DNA of 54,381 nucleotides from an uncultured Gemmatimonadota bacterium (GTDB lineage: Bacteria > Gemmatimonadota > Gemmatimonadetes > Longimicrobiales > Longimicrobiaceae). The stretch's first letter is position 1; each line of letters opens with the position of its first letter. Under the pieces are notes generated by a model that worked only from the letters and a program-made list of their open reading frames with translations, had not been told where the DNA came from and made no database searches. The position numbers and the translations under genes were made by a program. Positions 47,068 to 54,381 of the stretch are shown one piece after another. The stretch covers positions 1 through 54,381 of the forward strand of contig CADCTW010000106.1 in the NCBI GenBank assembly GCA_902805735.1, in the 5' to 3' direction.

Positions 47068-48297
47068 GTGAAGCAGATCGTAGCCATCGCCGCGCTGCTG
47101 GCCGCGGCACCGCTCGCCGCGCAGGATCACACCCACGCCCATGCCGATTCGGCGGCGGTGGGGGTGATGGTGCGCGCCCAGGCGATTCCCATCGTCACGC
47201 ACACGGCGCCGGCGCTGGGCGGGCGCTCGCGCACCGAGGCGCAGGTCACGCAGCCGGTGGTGATGGCGCACGCCCACGCGCTGGGCGGGCGGGCGTCGCT
47301 GGCGGTCGCCGTGAACCTGGAGGCGCTCACCCTGGCCGACGGCGAGCCCAACCCGGGGATCTGGGGCGAAGGATTCATCGACCGCCGCCACCCGCACACC
47401 GTCCTGCACGAAGCGGTTGCGACGTTCTCTCCCGTGGGCGGCCCGCGTGCGCCCGTGGAGCTGTCGCTGAGCGCGGGCCGCGGCTTCGTCCCCTTCGGCA
47501 CGGACGATCCGATGGCGCGGCCCTTCGTCAAGTTTCCCGCCAACCACCACCTGGCGCAGGTGCTGGAGCGGCTGATGGCGCAGGCGGCGGTGCGCGGCGG
47601 GCCGCTGACGGTGGAGGGTGCCGTCTTCGCCGGCAACGAGCCCAGCGGCACGGGCGACGTGGGCGATCCTGGCCGCTTCGGCGACTCGTGGGCCGTGCGC
47701 GCGACGCTGGCTCCGCGCGCGGGGTGGGAAGCGTCGCTGGGCTACGCCGACATCAACTCCCCCGAAGAGCCGCGCGGCGTGGGGCTGGACCACCACAAGC
47801 TCGCCGCGTCGCTGCGCTACGAGGCCACCCGCGGCACGGCCGAGCGCAGCTACGCCCTGGTGGAGTGGGCGCGCACGGACGAGCTCAACGGCTCCCGGCG
47901 CTCCTTTCGGCTGGGCACCGTGCTGGCGGAGGGCGCGCTGCGCCGCCGCGGCACCGAGGTGGCCCTGCGCCTGGAGCGCACCGAGCGCCCGGAAGAGGAG
48001 CGCGAGTCCGCGTTCCGCACCCCCTTCCCCCACTCGGACGTGTCGCTGCAGGGGATCACGCGCTTCAGCATCGCCACCCTGGCCGTGAGCCACGGCCTGG
48101 GCTCGCTGGGCCCCATCCGGATGCGCCCCTTTGCCGAGGGCGCCTGGCTGCACGCCCAGCCCCTGCGCACCCCCACGACCTTCGTCCCGCGCGAGTTCTA
48201 CGGCTCGGACCGCATGTGGACCCTGGCCCTGGGCGCGCGCCTGGAGCTCGGCGGCACCCACCCGCGCATGGGCCGCTACGGCGCCGCCGCCCGGTGA
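47068..48297 (+). CDS. Outer-membrane barrel-like protein
   Basis: A 409-residue protein starting GTG, MKQIVAIAALLAAAPLAAQ, with cleavage at AAQ. A short His-rich start (DHTHAHADSAA) precedes alternating hydrophobic strands typical of an outer-membrane beta-barrel (SLAVAVNLEALTLADGE, YALVEWARTDELNG, FRLGTVLAEGALRR, MWTLALGARLELGG). The His-rich start might bind metal ions. No family recognised; not clearly TonB-dependent. The GTG start has no strong ribosome binding site. Confidence 0.7.
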   Translation: MKQIVAIAALLAAAPLAAQDHTHAHADSAAVGVMVRAQAIPIVTHTAPALGGRSRTEAQVTQPVVMAHAHALGGRASLAVAVNLEALTLADGEPNPGIWGEGFIDRRHPHTVLHEAVATFSPVGGPRAPVELSLSAGRGFVPFGTDDPMARPFVKFPANHHLAQVLERLMAQAAVRGGPLTVEGAVFAGNEPSGTGDVGDPGRFGDSWAVRATLAPRAGWEASLGYADINSPEEPRGVGLDHHKLAASLRYEATRGTAERSYALVEWARTDELNGSRRSFRLGTVLAEGALRRRGTEVALRLERTERPEEERESAFRTPFPHSDVSLQGITRFSIATLAVSHGLGSLGPIRMRPFAEGAWLHAQPLRTPTTFVPREFYGSDRMWTLALGARLELGGTHPRMGRYGAAAR

Positions 48298-48356
48298 ACG
48301 GAGCGCGTAAGGGCCACAGGATCCCGAGCCCTTCCTTGTCATCCATCGCAGTTCGA

Positions 48357-48426
48357 ACTAGGCACTAGGCACTAGGCACTAGGCACTAGGCACTAGGCAC
48401 TAGGCACTAGGCACTTGGCACTTCGC
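48357..48426 (+). repeat. 7-bp tandem array ACTAGGC
   Basis: Eight perfect copies of ACTAGGC (48357-48412) and two degenerate ones (ACTTGGC, ACTTCGC), upstream of the LVIVD gene. Related sequence, inverted, recurs at 53290-53400. Confidence 0.95.
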
Positions 48427-48464
48427 ACCTCGTAGTCACCCTTTCCCTTTACCTGGCCGCCCCG

Positions 48465-49694
48465 ATGAAAAACGCCGCCCTGCTTCTCCTCCTTCTCGCC
48501 TCCGCGGCGTGCGAACGCAACCCGGCCGGTGAAGATCCCGAGCCCCAGCCCAAGCCGGATCCGAGCTGCGCGCAGATCTCGTCCTCGGGGGTGCTGGGGC
48601 TGGGATGCGTGCCGGAGCGCTACACCGCCGAGGTGAGCGTCGGCGGGCGCTACGCCTACACCAGCACCTGGAGCGGGGGCACGGGCCGCCGGCCGGGGAA
48701 CGCCATCAAGGTGTGGGACGTGGCGGGGAACATCCCGGTGCTGGTCGACTCCGTGATCATCACGGCCGCCAGCACCACCGGCGACCTGCAGGTGACCGAC
48801 GACGGCAAGCTGCTGGTGGTGGCCACCGAGCGCAGCCCGGGCTCCATCGTCGTCCTCAGCCTGGCGGACCCGCGGCGCCCCGTGCAGGTCTCCCGCTTCT
48901 CCTCGGCCAACACGCAGCCGGGCGTGCACACGGCCGAGGTGGCGCGGGTGAACGGGAAGCTCTACGCCTTCCTCTCGGTGGATCCCGGGGCCAGCTTCCC
49001 CGCGCGCCTCGTGGTGGTGGACCTGAGCGACCCCGCCACCCCGCGCGAGGTCTTCTCGCGGCAGATGGGCCAGCCCTTTCTCCACGACGTGTTCGTGCGC
49101 GACGGCATCCTCTTCACCGCGCTCTGGAACGCCGGCATGACCATCTGGGACATCGGCGGTGCCGGGCGCGGCGGGTCGCCCGAGAACCCGGTGGAGCTGG
49201 GGAACGTGCGGACGGTGGGCGGCGCCGTGCACAACATCTGGTGGCTGCACACCGGCGGGTCCAAGCGCTTCGCCATCGTCGGCGAGGAGCAGGGCGGGTT
49301 CACCGGGAACAGCTCCGCGGGCGACATCCACGTGGTGGACGTGAGCGACTTCAGCAACCCGCGCGAGGTGGGCTTCTACACCGTCCCCGGCGCCGGCACC
49401 CACAACTTCTCGGTGGACGAGGCGCGCGGCGTCCTCTATGCCGCCTACTACAACGGGGGAGTGCGCGCGCTGGACGTGCGCGGCGACCTCGCGGCCTGCG
49501 CCGCCTCCGCCCGCTCCGCCGACGGCCGGTGCGACCTGGGCAAGGCGGGCCGCGAAGTGGGCCGCGTCCTCGACGCGCCCACCGGCGGGCGCAACTTCTA
49601 CATCTGGGGCGTGCAGGCCACGGGCAACTTCGTCTACGCCTCCGACATGCTGAACGGCCTGTGGAAGCTGGACGCATCCAAGCTGCGCCCGTAA
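48465..49694 (+). CDS. LVIVD-repeat lipoprotein (beta-propeller)
   Basis: A 409-residue lipoprotein; signal MKNAALLLLLLASAAC, lipobox with Cys16. The body is a seven-bladed-type beta-propeller of LVIVD repeats, with blades such as GNAIKVWDVAGNIPVLV, RLVVVDLSDPATPREV, GDIHVVDVSDFSNPREV and GGVRALDVRGDLAA. Such propellers sit on the outer surface or in the periplasm and mediate binding. Two Cys pairs may form disulfides. The ATG is preceded by a tandem repeat, not a clear ribosome binding site. Confidence 0.85.
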   Translation: MKNAALLLLLLASAACERNPAGEDPEPQPKPDPSCAQISSSGVLGLGCVPERYTAEVSVGGRYAYTSTWSGGTGRRPGNAIKVWDVAGNIPVLVDSVIITAASTTGDLQVTDDGKLLVVATERSPGSIVVLSLADPRRPVQVSRFSSANTQPGVHTAEVARVNGKLYAFLSVDPGASFPARLVVVDLSDPATPREVFSRQMGQPFLHDVFVRDGILFTALWNAGMTIWDIGGAGRGGSPENPVELGNVRTVGGAVHNIWWLHTGGSKRFAIVGEEQGGFTGNSSAGDIHVVDVSDFSNPREVGFYTVPGAGTHNFSVDEARGVLYAAYYNGGVRALDVRGDLAACAASARSADGRCDLGKAGREVGRVLDAPTGGRNFYIWGVQATGNFVYASDMLNGLWKLDASKLRP

Positions 49695-49710
49695 CATAGC
49701 TCCCGCACCG

Positions 49711-49766
49711 TCGCACGGAGGCACGGAGATCCTTTTCTCTGTGCCTCTGTGTCTCTGTGTGAGACC
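49711..49766. repeat. CACAGAG-family hairpin
   Basis: Short left arm CGCACGGAGGCACGGAGA (49712-49729) and long right arm TCTCTGTGCCTCTGTGTCTC.. to GAGACC (49736-49766), between LVIVD gene and ABC ATPase. Confidence 0.85.
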
Positions 49767-49795
49767 CCGTTTCCGCCCACCAACCCCGGCCATCG

Positions 49796-50725
49796 ATGAA
49801 CACCGACGGGCTCGCCATCCGCTGCCGCGGGCTGCACAAGCGCTTCGGCGGCACGGTGGCGGTGAAGGCGCTGGACCTGGAGGTGCGCCGCGGCGAGTGC
49901 CTGGGGCTGCTGGGGCCCAACGGGGCGGGGAAGACCACCACCATCGAGATCCTGGAAGGGCTGCAGGAGCGCGACGGCGGCGAGGTGGAGATCCTGGGGA
50001 TGACCTGGGAGCGCGAGCCGCAGCGCATCCGCGAGCGGCTGGGCGTGCAGTTGCAGGAGAGCGAGTTCCCGGACCGCGCCACGACGGAGGAGATCGTGCG
50101 CCTCTTCCGCTCGTTCTACCCGCGGGGCCCGTCGGTGGACGAGCTGATCGGCTTCGTGCAGTTGGAGGAGAAGCGGTCCACGCAGGTGCGCCACCTTTCC
50201 GGCGGGCAGCGGCAGCGCCTGTCGGTGGCGTGCGCCCTCGCCGGCGACCCGGCGATCCTTTTCCTGGACGAGCCCACCACCGGGCTGGATCCCCAGTCGC
50301 GCCGGCAGCTGTGGGACGTGTGCGAGGCGTTCAAGGCGCGCGGCGGCACGATCCTGCTCACCACGCACTTCATGGACGAGGCGGAGTACCTTGCGGACCG
50401 CATCGCCATCCTGGACCACGGCGAGACGATCGCCGCGGGCACCCCGGGCGAGCTGATCCAGGGGCTGGGCGGCGCGCACGTGATCGAGTTCGCCAGCACC
50501 GCCGCCCCTTCGGACGACGCCCTGCGCGCCCTCCCCGGCGTCTCGCGCCTCCGCCGCCGCGGCGACGCCGTCCTCCTCACCGTGGACGAGCCCCACCTCG
50601 CCCTCCCGCCCCTGCTGGCGGGCGTGGCCTCCGCCGGCGGCGCCCTCACCGCCCTCACCACGCACCGCGCCACCCTGGACGACGTCTTCCTGGCCCTCAC
50701 CGGCCGCGGGCTGCGGGAAGACTGA
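49796..50725 (+). CDS. ABC transporter ATP-binding protein (CcmA/drug type)
   Basis: A 309-residue ATPase of an ABC-2 exporter. Walker A GLLGPNGAGKTTTIE (about 38-52), Q-loop VQLQESEF, signature HLSGGQRQRLSVACALAG, Walker B PAILFLDEPTTGLDP and H-loop LLTTHFMDEAEYL are all intact. The C-terminal 70 residues are an extra regulatory domain. It needs an ABC-2 permease; the best match is at 52202-53281, about 1.5 kb away, with other genes between. Confidence 0.95.
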   Translation: MNTDGLAIRCRGLHKRFGGTVAVKALDLEVRRGECLGLLGPNGAGKTTTIEILEGLQERDGGEVEILGMTWEREPQRIRERLGVQLQESEFPDRATTEEIVRLFRSFYPRGPSVDELIGFVQLEEKRSTQVRHLSGGQRQRLSVACALAGDPAILFLDEPTTGLDPQSRRQLWDVCEAFKARGGTILLTTHFMDEAEYLADRIAILDHGETIAAGTPGELIQGLGGAHVIEFASTAAPSDDALRALPGVSRLRRRGDAVLLTVDEPHLALPPLLAGVASAGGALTALTTHRATLDDVFLALTGRGLRED

Positions 50726-50803
50726 ATCTCACACAGAGACACAGAGACACAGAGGCACAGAGAAACGCATTGTTCTCTGTGCCTCTGTGTCTCTGTGTGA
50801 GAT
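50726..50803. repeat. CACAGAG-family hairpin, longest copy
   Basis: Left arm with four CACAGAG-type units (50726-50763) and mirror at 50774-50803. It starts right after the ATPase stop codon. Confidence 0.92.
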
Positions 50804-50818
50804 GGTTGTTTCTGGCCG

Positions 50819-51226
50819 CTACCGGCGGATCTCGTACACCAGGGCGCCGGCTCCCGCCCCCGCGACCGTGCCCAGGCCGACGTGCAGCGCCATCCCCGCC
50901 ACGGCGTTGTTGTGGCAGAACTCGCCACACTGGGTCACCACCAGGAGCCCGCTCAGCAGGCCCGCGGTGGCGCCGATGGCCGCGCCCCACCCCACGTGCT
51001 TGCGGGCGGAGATCCGTTCCATGCGGGGCGTGTACTCCGAAGATGCAGCGAAAAGATCTCGATCCGCCTCGGCCGGCAGGACCGGTGCACGCGCCGGCTG
51101 CAGCGCGGGTGCTTCGCGTCTCGGCCCGTGCGCCGCGTCCCCGGACGCGGACTGTGCTTCGAGCGGGCCGGCCAGCGACGGGAGGACCAGCAGGGCAACA
51201 AACCACGACAGTCGGGACGGGCTCAT
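50819..51226 (-). CDS. Small secreted or membrane protein with glycine-rich helix
   Basis: A 135-residue protein. Signal peptide MSPSRLSWFVALLVLPSLAG, then a Pro/Ala-rich region, then a Gly/Ala-rich hydrophobic segment (HVGWGAAIGATAGLLSGLLV and VAGMALHVGLGTVAGAGAGA), a glycine-zipper-like pair of helices with Cys-x3-Cys (QCGEFC) between. Function unknown; probably in the envelope. Encoded opposite to the ABC genes between which it lies. Confidence 0.7.
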   Translation of the reverse strand: MSPSRLSWFVALLVLPSLAGPLEAQSASGDAAHGPRREAPALQPARAPVLPAEADRDLFAASSEYTPRMERISARKHVGWGAAIGATAGLLSGLLVVTQCGEFCHNNAVAGMALHVGLGTVAGAGAGALVYEIRR

Positions 51227-51325
51227 GGCTCCTCGCGTTTCTGGCGATGGGTGATCGGACGCTCTTACGCTATACGGCACGGAAGCGCGTGGCAAGACGG
51301 GGCCTCGCGATTCTGGCGCAAATAA

Positions 51326-51357
51326 TCTCTGTGCCTCCGTGTCTCTGCGTGAGGCCC
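51326..51357 (+). repeat. CACAGAG-family half-repeat (right arm only)
   Basis: TCTCTGTGCCTCCGTGTCTC followed by TGCGTGAGGCCC, with no facing arm. It lies upstream of the mazEF promoter. Confidence 0.75.
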
Positions 51358-51375
51358 GCTGTTTCTTCGGGCGGA

Positions 51376-51414
51376 TTGGCATCAGCGTGCCGCGTGGTTA
51401 CATTGTGTGCACAC
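51376..51414 (+). promoter_or_regulatory. mazEF promoter with palindromic operator
   Basis: TTGGCA (51376-51381) and TACATT (51399-51404) are 17 bp apart. A 10-bp perfect palindrome, GTGTGCACAC (51405-51414), follows over the expected start point, a fitting site for MazE autoregulation. The ATG is at 51433. Confidence 0.6.
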
Positions 51415-51432
51415 CCCCACCGGCAGGTGCAC

Positions 51433-51681
51433 ATGAAGGCACGCATCGTTCGCGTTGGCAACTCCCGAGGAATCCGGCTTCCAAAGCCGCTCCTGGATGA
51501 GGCTGGGCTCCCGGACGAGGTAGAGCTGCGTGCCGAGCCGGGCCGCATCATCATCGAATCGCCTGTGCGCCCGCGTGCAGGGTGGGCGGCAGCCGCTCGC
51601 CGAATGGCGGAACGGGGCGAGGACGTCCTACTGGACGCACCCACCGCTACCGATTTCGACGTCGAGGAGTGGGCGTGGTAG
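51433..51681 (+). CDS. mazE: MazE/AbrB family antitoxin
   Basis: An 82-residue AbrB-fold antitoxin: MKARIVRVGNSRGIRLPKPL is the DNA-binding swapped hairpin, GLPDEVELRAEPGRIIIESP its second half. The acidic C-terminal tail (ERGEDVLLDAPTATDFDVEE, W) would lie in the MazF active site. The stop overlaps the MazF GTG by 7 bp. The palindrome at 51405-51414 is a probable operator. Confidence 0.92.
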   Translation: MKARIVRVGNSRGIRLPKPLLDEAGLPDEVELRAEPGRIIIESPVRPRAGWAAAARRMAERGEDVLLDAPTATDFDVEEWAW

Positions 51682-52031
51682 AGCACGGGCGAACACCCTC
51701 CCCGCCCCGGCTACCCCGGCGCGGAGCCGTCTATCTCGTCAACCTTGATCCCACACGAGGAAGCGAGATCCAGAAGACCCGCCCGTGTGTCGTCGTCTCA
51801 CCTGACGATCTGAACGAAAACCTGCGCACCGTAATCGTCGCCCCCATGACCACGGGCGGACAGCCGTATCCATGGCGCGTCGAGTGCCGGTTCCAGGGGC
51901 AGCGGGGCCGGGTGGCGCTGGATCAGCTTCGAACGGTGCACCGGGAACGCCTGGCCCGCCACCTGGGCGCACTTCCTGACGAGACGATCGCGGAGGTGCT
52001 CGATACGCTCGCGGAGTTGTTCGCCAAGTAG
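51675..52031 (+). CDS. mazF: MazF family mRNA interferase toxin
   Basis: A 118-residue MazF/PemK endoribonuclease. Family motifs: RRGAVYLVNLDPTRGSEIQK, TRPCVVVSPDDLNENLRTVI, VAPMTTGGQPYPWRVECRFQ, RGRVALDQLRTVHRERL. It cleaves mRNA at short sequences when MazE is degraded. GTG start at 51675 overlaps the antitoxin's end, normal for the family. Confidence 0.94.
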   Translation: MVEHGRTPSPPRLPRRGAVYLVNLDPTRGSEIQKTRPCVVVSPDDLNENLRTVIVAPMTTGGQPYPWRVECRFQGQRGRVALDQLRTVHRERLARHLGALPDETIAEVLDTLAELFAK

Positions 52032-52163
52032 GGGAGACGAGGAAGTGCCCGAGGGGAACTATCGCGTTCGTGGAGGCGCTGCGGGGAGCGAACACGCGGC
52101 GCGCGACCCTCACGAAGGCGCGGGACGCGGTATCTCTCCGCATGTGGCGACTGACCGGGAGCC

Positions 52164-52193
52164 TTGAGTGGACACGGGGGCTCCGTGTTAGAT
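52164..52193 (+). promoter_or_regulatory. Candidate promoter of the ABC permease
   Basis: TTGAGT (52164-52169) and TTAGAT (52188-52193) are 18 bp apart. The start would be close to 52200 and the ATG is at 52202, so the message would be leaderless. An imperfect palindrome, ACACGG..CCGTGT (52172-52188), lies in the spacer. If real, the permease is expressed independently of the distant ATPase gene. Confidence 0.4.
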
Positions 52194-52201
52194 TGCCGGG
52201 C

Positions 52202-53281
52202 ATGACTACGACCACTCCGGCACCGCCGGCCGCGCCCGCACATCCGCCCGAGCGGCTGAGCCCGCTGAGAGAGCTGATGATGGCGCGCATCCGCTCGTTC
52301 TTGAGGGAGCCGGAGGCGCTGTTCTGGACGTTCGTGTTCCCGATCCTGATGGCGGTGGGGCTGGGGATCGCCTTCCGCGAACAGCCGGTGCAGAGGGCGG
52401 CGGTGGGGGTGGAGCGGGGGAGCGCGGCGGAGCGCTTCCTCCCCGCGCTGCGGGGCGCGCGGGAGGTGGACGCGCGCGTGCTGGAGCCCGCGGCGGCCGA
52501 GAGGGCGCTGCGAACCGGCGAGGTGGCGGTGGTGCTCGCGGGGACCGACGCCGTCGTCTTCCGCTACGATCCGGGACGCGAGGAGAGCCGGGTAGCGCGG
52601 CTGCTGGCCGACGACGCGCTGCAGCGGGCCGCCGGTGGCTCCCGTCCCGTGCCCACGCGCGACGACGGCGAGCGGAGGCCGGGGGGGCGCTACATCGACT
52701 GGGTGATCCCCGGGCTTGTCGGGCTCAACCTGATGAGCACCGGGATGTGGGGGCTGGGCTTCGGGCTGGTGCAGATGAGGCAGAAGAAGCAGCTCAAGCG
52801 CCTCGTATCCACCCCCATGCGCCGCGGCGACTTCCTCATGGCGCAGATGGCGGCGCGCGTCTGCTTCCTGCTGCTGGAGGTGCCGCCGCTGCTGCTGTTC
52901 GCGTGGCTGGCGTTCGGGGTGAAGCCGCAGGGGTCCATGCTGCTGCTGTCGGCGCTCGTCTTCCTGGGGGCGCTCACCTTCGCGGGGATCGGGCTGCTGG
53001 CGGCGTCGCGCGCGCGCACCATCGAGGGGGTGAGCGGGGTGCTGAACGTGGTGATGCTCCCCATGTTCGTGCTCTCGGGCGTATTCTTCTCGTCCGCGCG
53101 GTACCCGGCGGCGCTGCAGCCTGCCATCCAGGCGCTCCCGCTCACCGCCCTCAACGACGCATTGCGCGCGGTGTACAACGAGGGGCAGGGAATCGCCGCG
53201 GTCGCGCCGGACGCGGCCATCCTGCTGGCGTGGACCGCAGGGTCATTCGTGCTTGCGCTACGCGTGTTCCGCTGGCAGTGA
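52202..53281 (+). CDS. ABC-2 type transporter permease
   Basis: A 359-residue ABC-2 permease. The N-terminus (LRELMMARIRSFLREPEALF, then WTFVFPILMAVGLGIAF) is the first helix of the family. A periplasmic domain (about 60-165) follows, then five helices (DWVIPGLVGLNLMSTGMWGL, the QMRQKKQLKRLVSTPMRRGD loop that contacts the ATPase, LLLEVPPLLLFAWLAF, LLLSALVFLGALTFAGIGLL, MLPMFVLSGVFFSSARYP). It should export a drug or lipid. The likely ATPase is at 49796-50725. Confidence 0.9.
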   Translation: MTTTTPAPPAAPAHPPERLSPLRELMMARIRSFLREPEALFWTFVFPILMAVGLGIAFREQPVQRAAVGVERGSAAERFLPALRGAREVDARVLEPAAAERALRTGEVAVVLAGTDAVVFRYDPGREESRVARLLADDALQRAAGGSRPVPTRDDGERRPGGRYIDWVIPGLVGLNLMSTGMWGLGFGLVQMRQKKQLKRLVSTPMRRGDFLMAQMAARVCFLLLEVPPLLLFAWLAFGVKPQGSMLLLSALVFLGALTFAGIGLLAASRARTIEGVSGVLNVVMLPMFVLSGVFFSSARYPAALQPAIQALPLTALNDALRAVYNEGQGIAAVAPDAAILLAWTAGSFVLALRVFRWQ

Positions 53282-53289
53282 TGGAACGG

Positions 53290-53400
53290 AAGTGCCTAGT
53301 GCCTAGTGCCTAGTGCCTGGTGGGAAGCGCGATGTGCCGAGAGCCAACTGCACGTGTGAAGTTGAAATGCAGTTACTAGGCACTGGGCACTCGGCACTTC
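53290..53400. repeat. Inverted AGTGCCT repeats
   Basis: Tandem AGTGCCT units (53291-53318) face ACTAGGCACTGGGCACTCGG.. (53375-53399), the same 7-bp unit as the 48357-48426 array in both orientations, able to form a long imperfect hairpin before the sigma gene. Confidence 0.8.
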
Positions 53401-53573
53401 GCCCCTCCGCCAGATGCACTCGCGATCCCGACAAGATGTCACACGAACCCCCGTTCGGTCGTTTACCCGTAGCTGACGCGCCGGGCCGGGCCGCCGGCGG
53501 GGCTCCCCTCCCCGCCGCGCCAGCCGACGGTGCCCAACCTCCACGCGATGCCGGGCCTGACCCTGTGCACCCC

Positions 53574-54146
53574 ATGCCCACCGTTCATCCGGCCGGCAAG
53601 GCGGACCCCACCCGCCGGGGCGCCGCCGTGACCGGGGACGGCGCCCCGGACTACGACGCCCTCTTCCGCAGGGTGTACCCGTCGCTCTTCCGCTACCTGC
53701 ACCGCCTCACCGGCGACACGGACGCGGCGGACGACATGGCGCAGGAGGCGTTCGTACGCCTGCTGGGGCGCAGCTTGCCGGAGGACGAGGCACGGCTCTG
53801 GCTGTTCACGGTGGCCACCAACCTGTTCCGCGACCGTGCGCGCATGGCCCGGCGCCGGGAGCGCATCCTCTCCGCCAACCCGTGGCGCCCGGCCGCGCTG
53901 CCCCGGCCGGACGAGGTGCTGGATCGCTCGCGCGCGGTGGATGGCGTACGGCGCGCGCTGGACAAGATCGCCCCCCGCGACCGGCAGATGCTGCTGATGC
54001 GCGAGGAGGGCTTCCGCTACGACGAGATCGCACAGGCGGCCGGGGTGGCGCCCGGCTCGGTGGGCACCCTGCTCTCCCGGGCCGCGCGGCGCTTCGCCGC
54101 CGTTTATGAGAAAGACGAGGATACGGGCGATGAAGCACTTGGATGA
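53574..54146 (+). CDS. ECF-type sigma factor
   Basis: A 190-residue ECF sigma factor from ATG 53574; in-frame ATG 53436 would add a low-complexity Ala/Pro-rich extension. Region 2 has YDALFRRVYPSLFRYLHRLT, DTDAADDMAQEAFVRLL and ARLWLFTVATNLFRDRARMA. Region 4 has DKIAPRDRQMLLMREEGFRY and DEIAQAAGVAPGSVGTLLSR. The gene overlaps its zinc-finger anti-sigma gene by 17 bp, so they are translationally coupled. The signal sensed is unknown. Confidence 0.92.
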   Translation: MPTVHPAGKADPTRRGAAVTGDGAPDYDALFRRVYPSLFRYLHRLTGDTDAADDMAQEAFVRLLGRSLPEDEARLWLFTVATNLFRDRARMARRRERILSANPWRPAALPRPDEVLDRSRAVDGVRRALDKIAPRDRQMLLMREEGFRYDEIAQAAGVAPGSVGTLLSRAARRFAAVYEKDEDTGDEALG

Positions 54147-54381
54147 GGGCGTGCTGCAGGCGCTCGCCGACGGCGAGCTGCCGCAGGCCGGGCGTCGCGC
54201 CGCCGAGGCCCACCTGGCCGCCTGCGCCGCCTGCGCGGCCGAGCTGGCCAGCCTGCGGGCGGACCACGGAATACTGAGCGCGGCGCTGGCCCGCGCCGAC
54301 GTGACACCCCCCACGGCGGCCGCGCAGATGTCGATGCGCCGCCGCCGCGCCGCCGCCAGCCGCTGGACGGGGGAGGCGCGG
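54130..54381 (+). CDS. Zinc-finger anti-sigma factor, N-terminal fragment
   Basis: The first 84 codons, cut by the window end. The zf-HC2 anti-sigma domain is visible: MKHLDEGVLQALADGELPQA, then EAHLAACAACAAELASLRAD with the H-x3-C-x2-C zinc motif. It should hold the upstream ECF sigma factor at the membrane. A transmembrane helix would be expected beyond the window. Start ATG 54130 lies inside the sigma gene's end. Confidence 0.88.
   Translation, partial: MKHLDEGVLQALADGELPQAGRRAAEAHLAACAACAAELASLRADHGILSAALARADVTPPTAAAQMSMRRRRAAASRWTGEAR

Overview
The window is a stretch of very GC-rich (about 70%) bacterial chromosome. No rRNA or core housekeeping operon fixes the taxonomy. The gene families suggest a Gemmatimonadota bacterium of the Longimicrobium type: a PadR regulator paired with a large MacB/FtsX-type permease, many small lipoproteins, CHAT-domain proteins, LVIVD-repeat lipoproteins, and abundant CACAGAG-type hairpins between genes. 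That assignment is inference from gene content and base composition.

Layout. 0-9.7 kb: secreted or lipoprotein unknowns, a TPR membrane protein, a single-domain response regulator, a GNAT acetyltransferase, a sirtuin, PadR plus permease with a clear promoter/operator, an OsmC protein and an RsmC-like methyltransferase. 9.7-13 kb: a tight three-gene unit (large helical protein of unknown function, GT4 glycosyltransferase, PD-(D/E)XK-like protein). 13.5-22.7 kb: a lipoprotein, a K+-channel-like protein, then a cluster with three caspase-clan proteins (TPR-CHAT, caspase, CHAT-like with an altered catalytic motif) arranged around a sigma factor and its putative membrane anti-sigma partner. 22.7-24.0 kb: a complete ISL3-type insertion sequence lying 3 bp upstream of a GAF-EAL-GAF c-di-GMP phosphodiesterase.

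26.5-34.4 kb is a selenocysteine locus. It has a GrdB-like gene with an in-frame UGA (UxxC motif) followed by a SECIS-like hairpin, then selD. After an interval holding a DUF218 protein, a lipoprotein, a striking 11-bp tandem array and a DinB protein come selB, selA and an unannotated-looking tRNA-Sec (selC) on the minus strand. Together these supply selenophosphate (SelD), charge tRNA-Sec (SelA), deliver it (SelB) and use it.

34.6-44.3 kb: a zinc alcohol dehydrogenase pair, the YhaV/PrlF toxin-antitoxin pair, an M28 peptidase, two tandem HicBA modules (the first hicA is frameshifted), a DUF1906-like lipoprotein, an ATP-grasp/flavin monooxygenase operon, and a PIN toxin-antitoxin pair. The ATP-grasp operon is preceded by a 38-codon Cys-rich leader peptide and an intrinsic terminator whose segments fit classical ribosome-mediated attenuation. 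44.7-54.4 kb: a PafA-like phosphatase, ArgR, a barrel-like outer-membrane protein, an LVIVD lipoprotein, an ABC transporter whose ATPase and permease genes are separated by MazEF and a small membrane protein, and an ECF sigma factor with a zinc-finger anti-sigma factor cut by the window end.

The strongest candidates for something new are the Cys-leader attenuator (43.0-43.2 kb), the complete Sec locus with its UGA-containing gene, the caspase/CHAT/sigma cluster (15-22.7 kb) and the three-gene unit at 9.7-13 kb.
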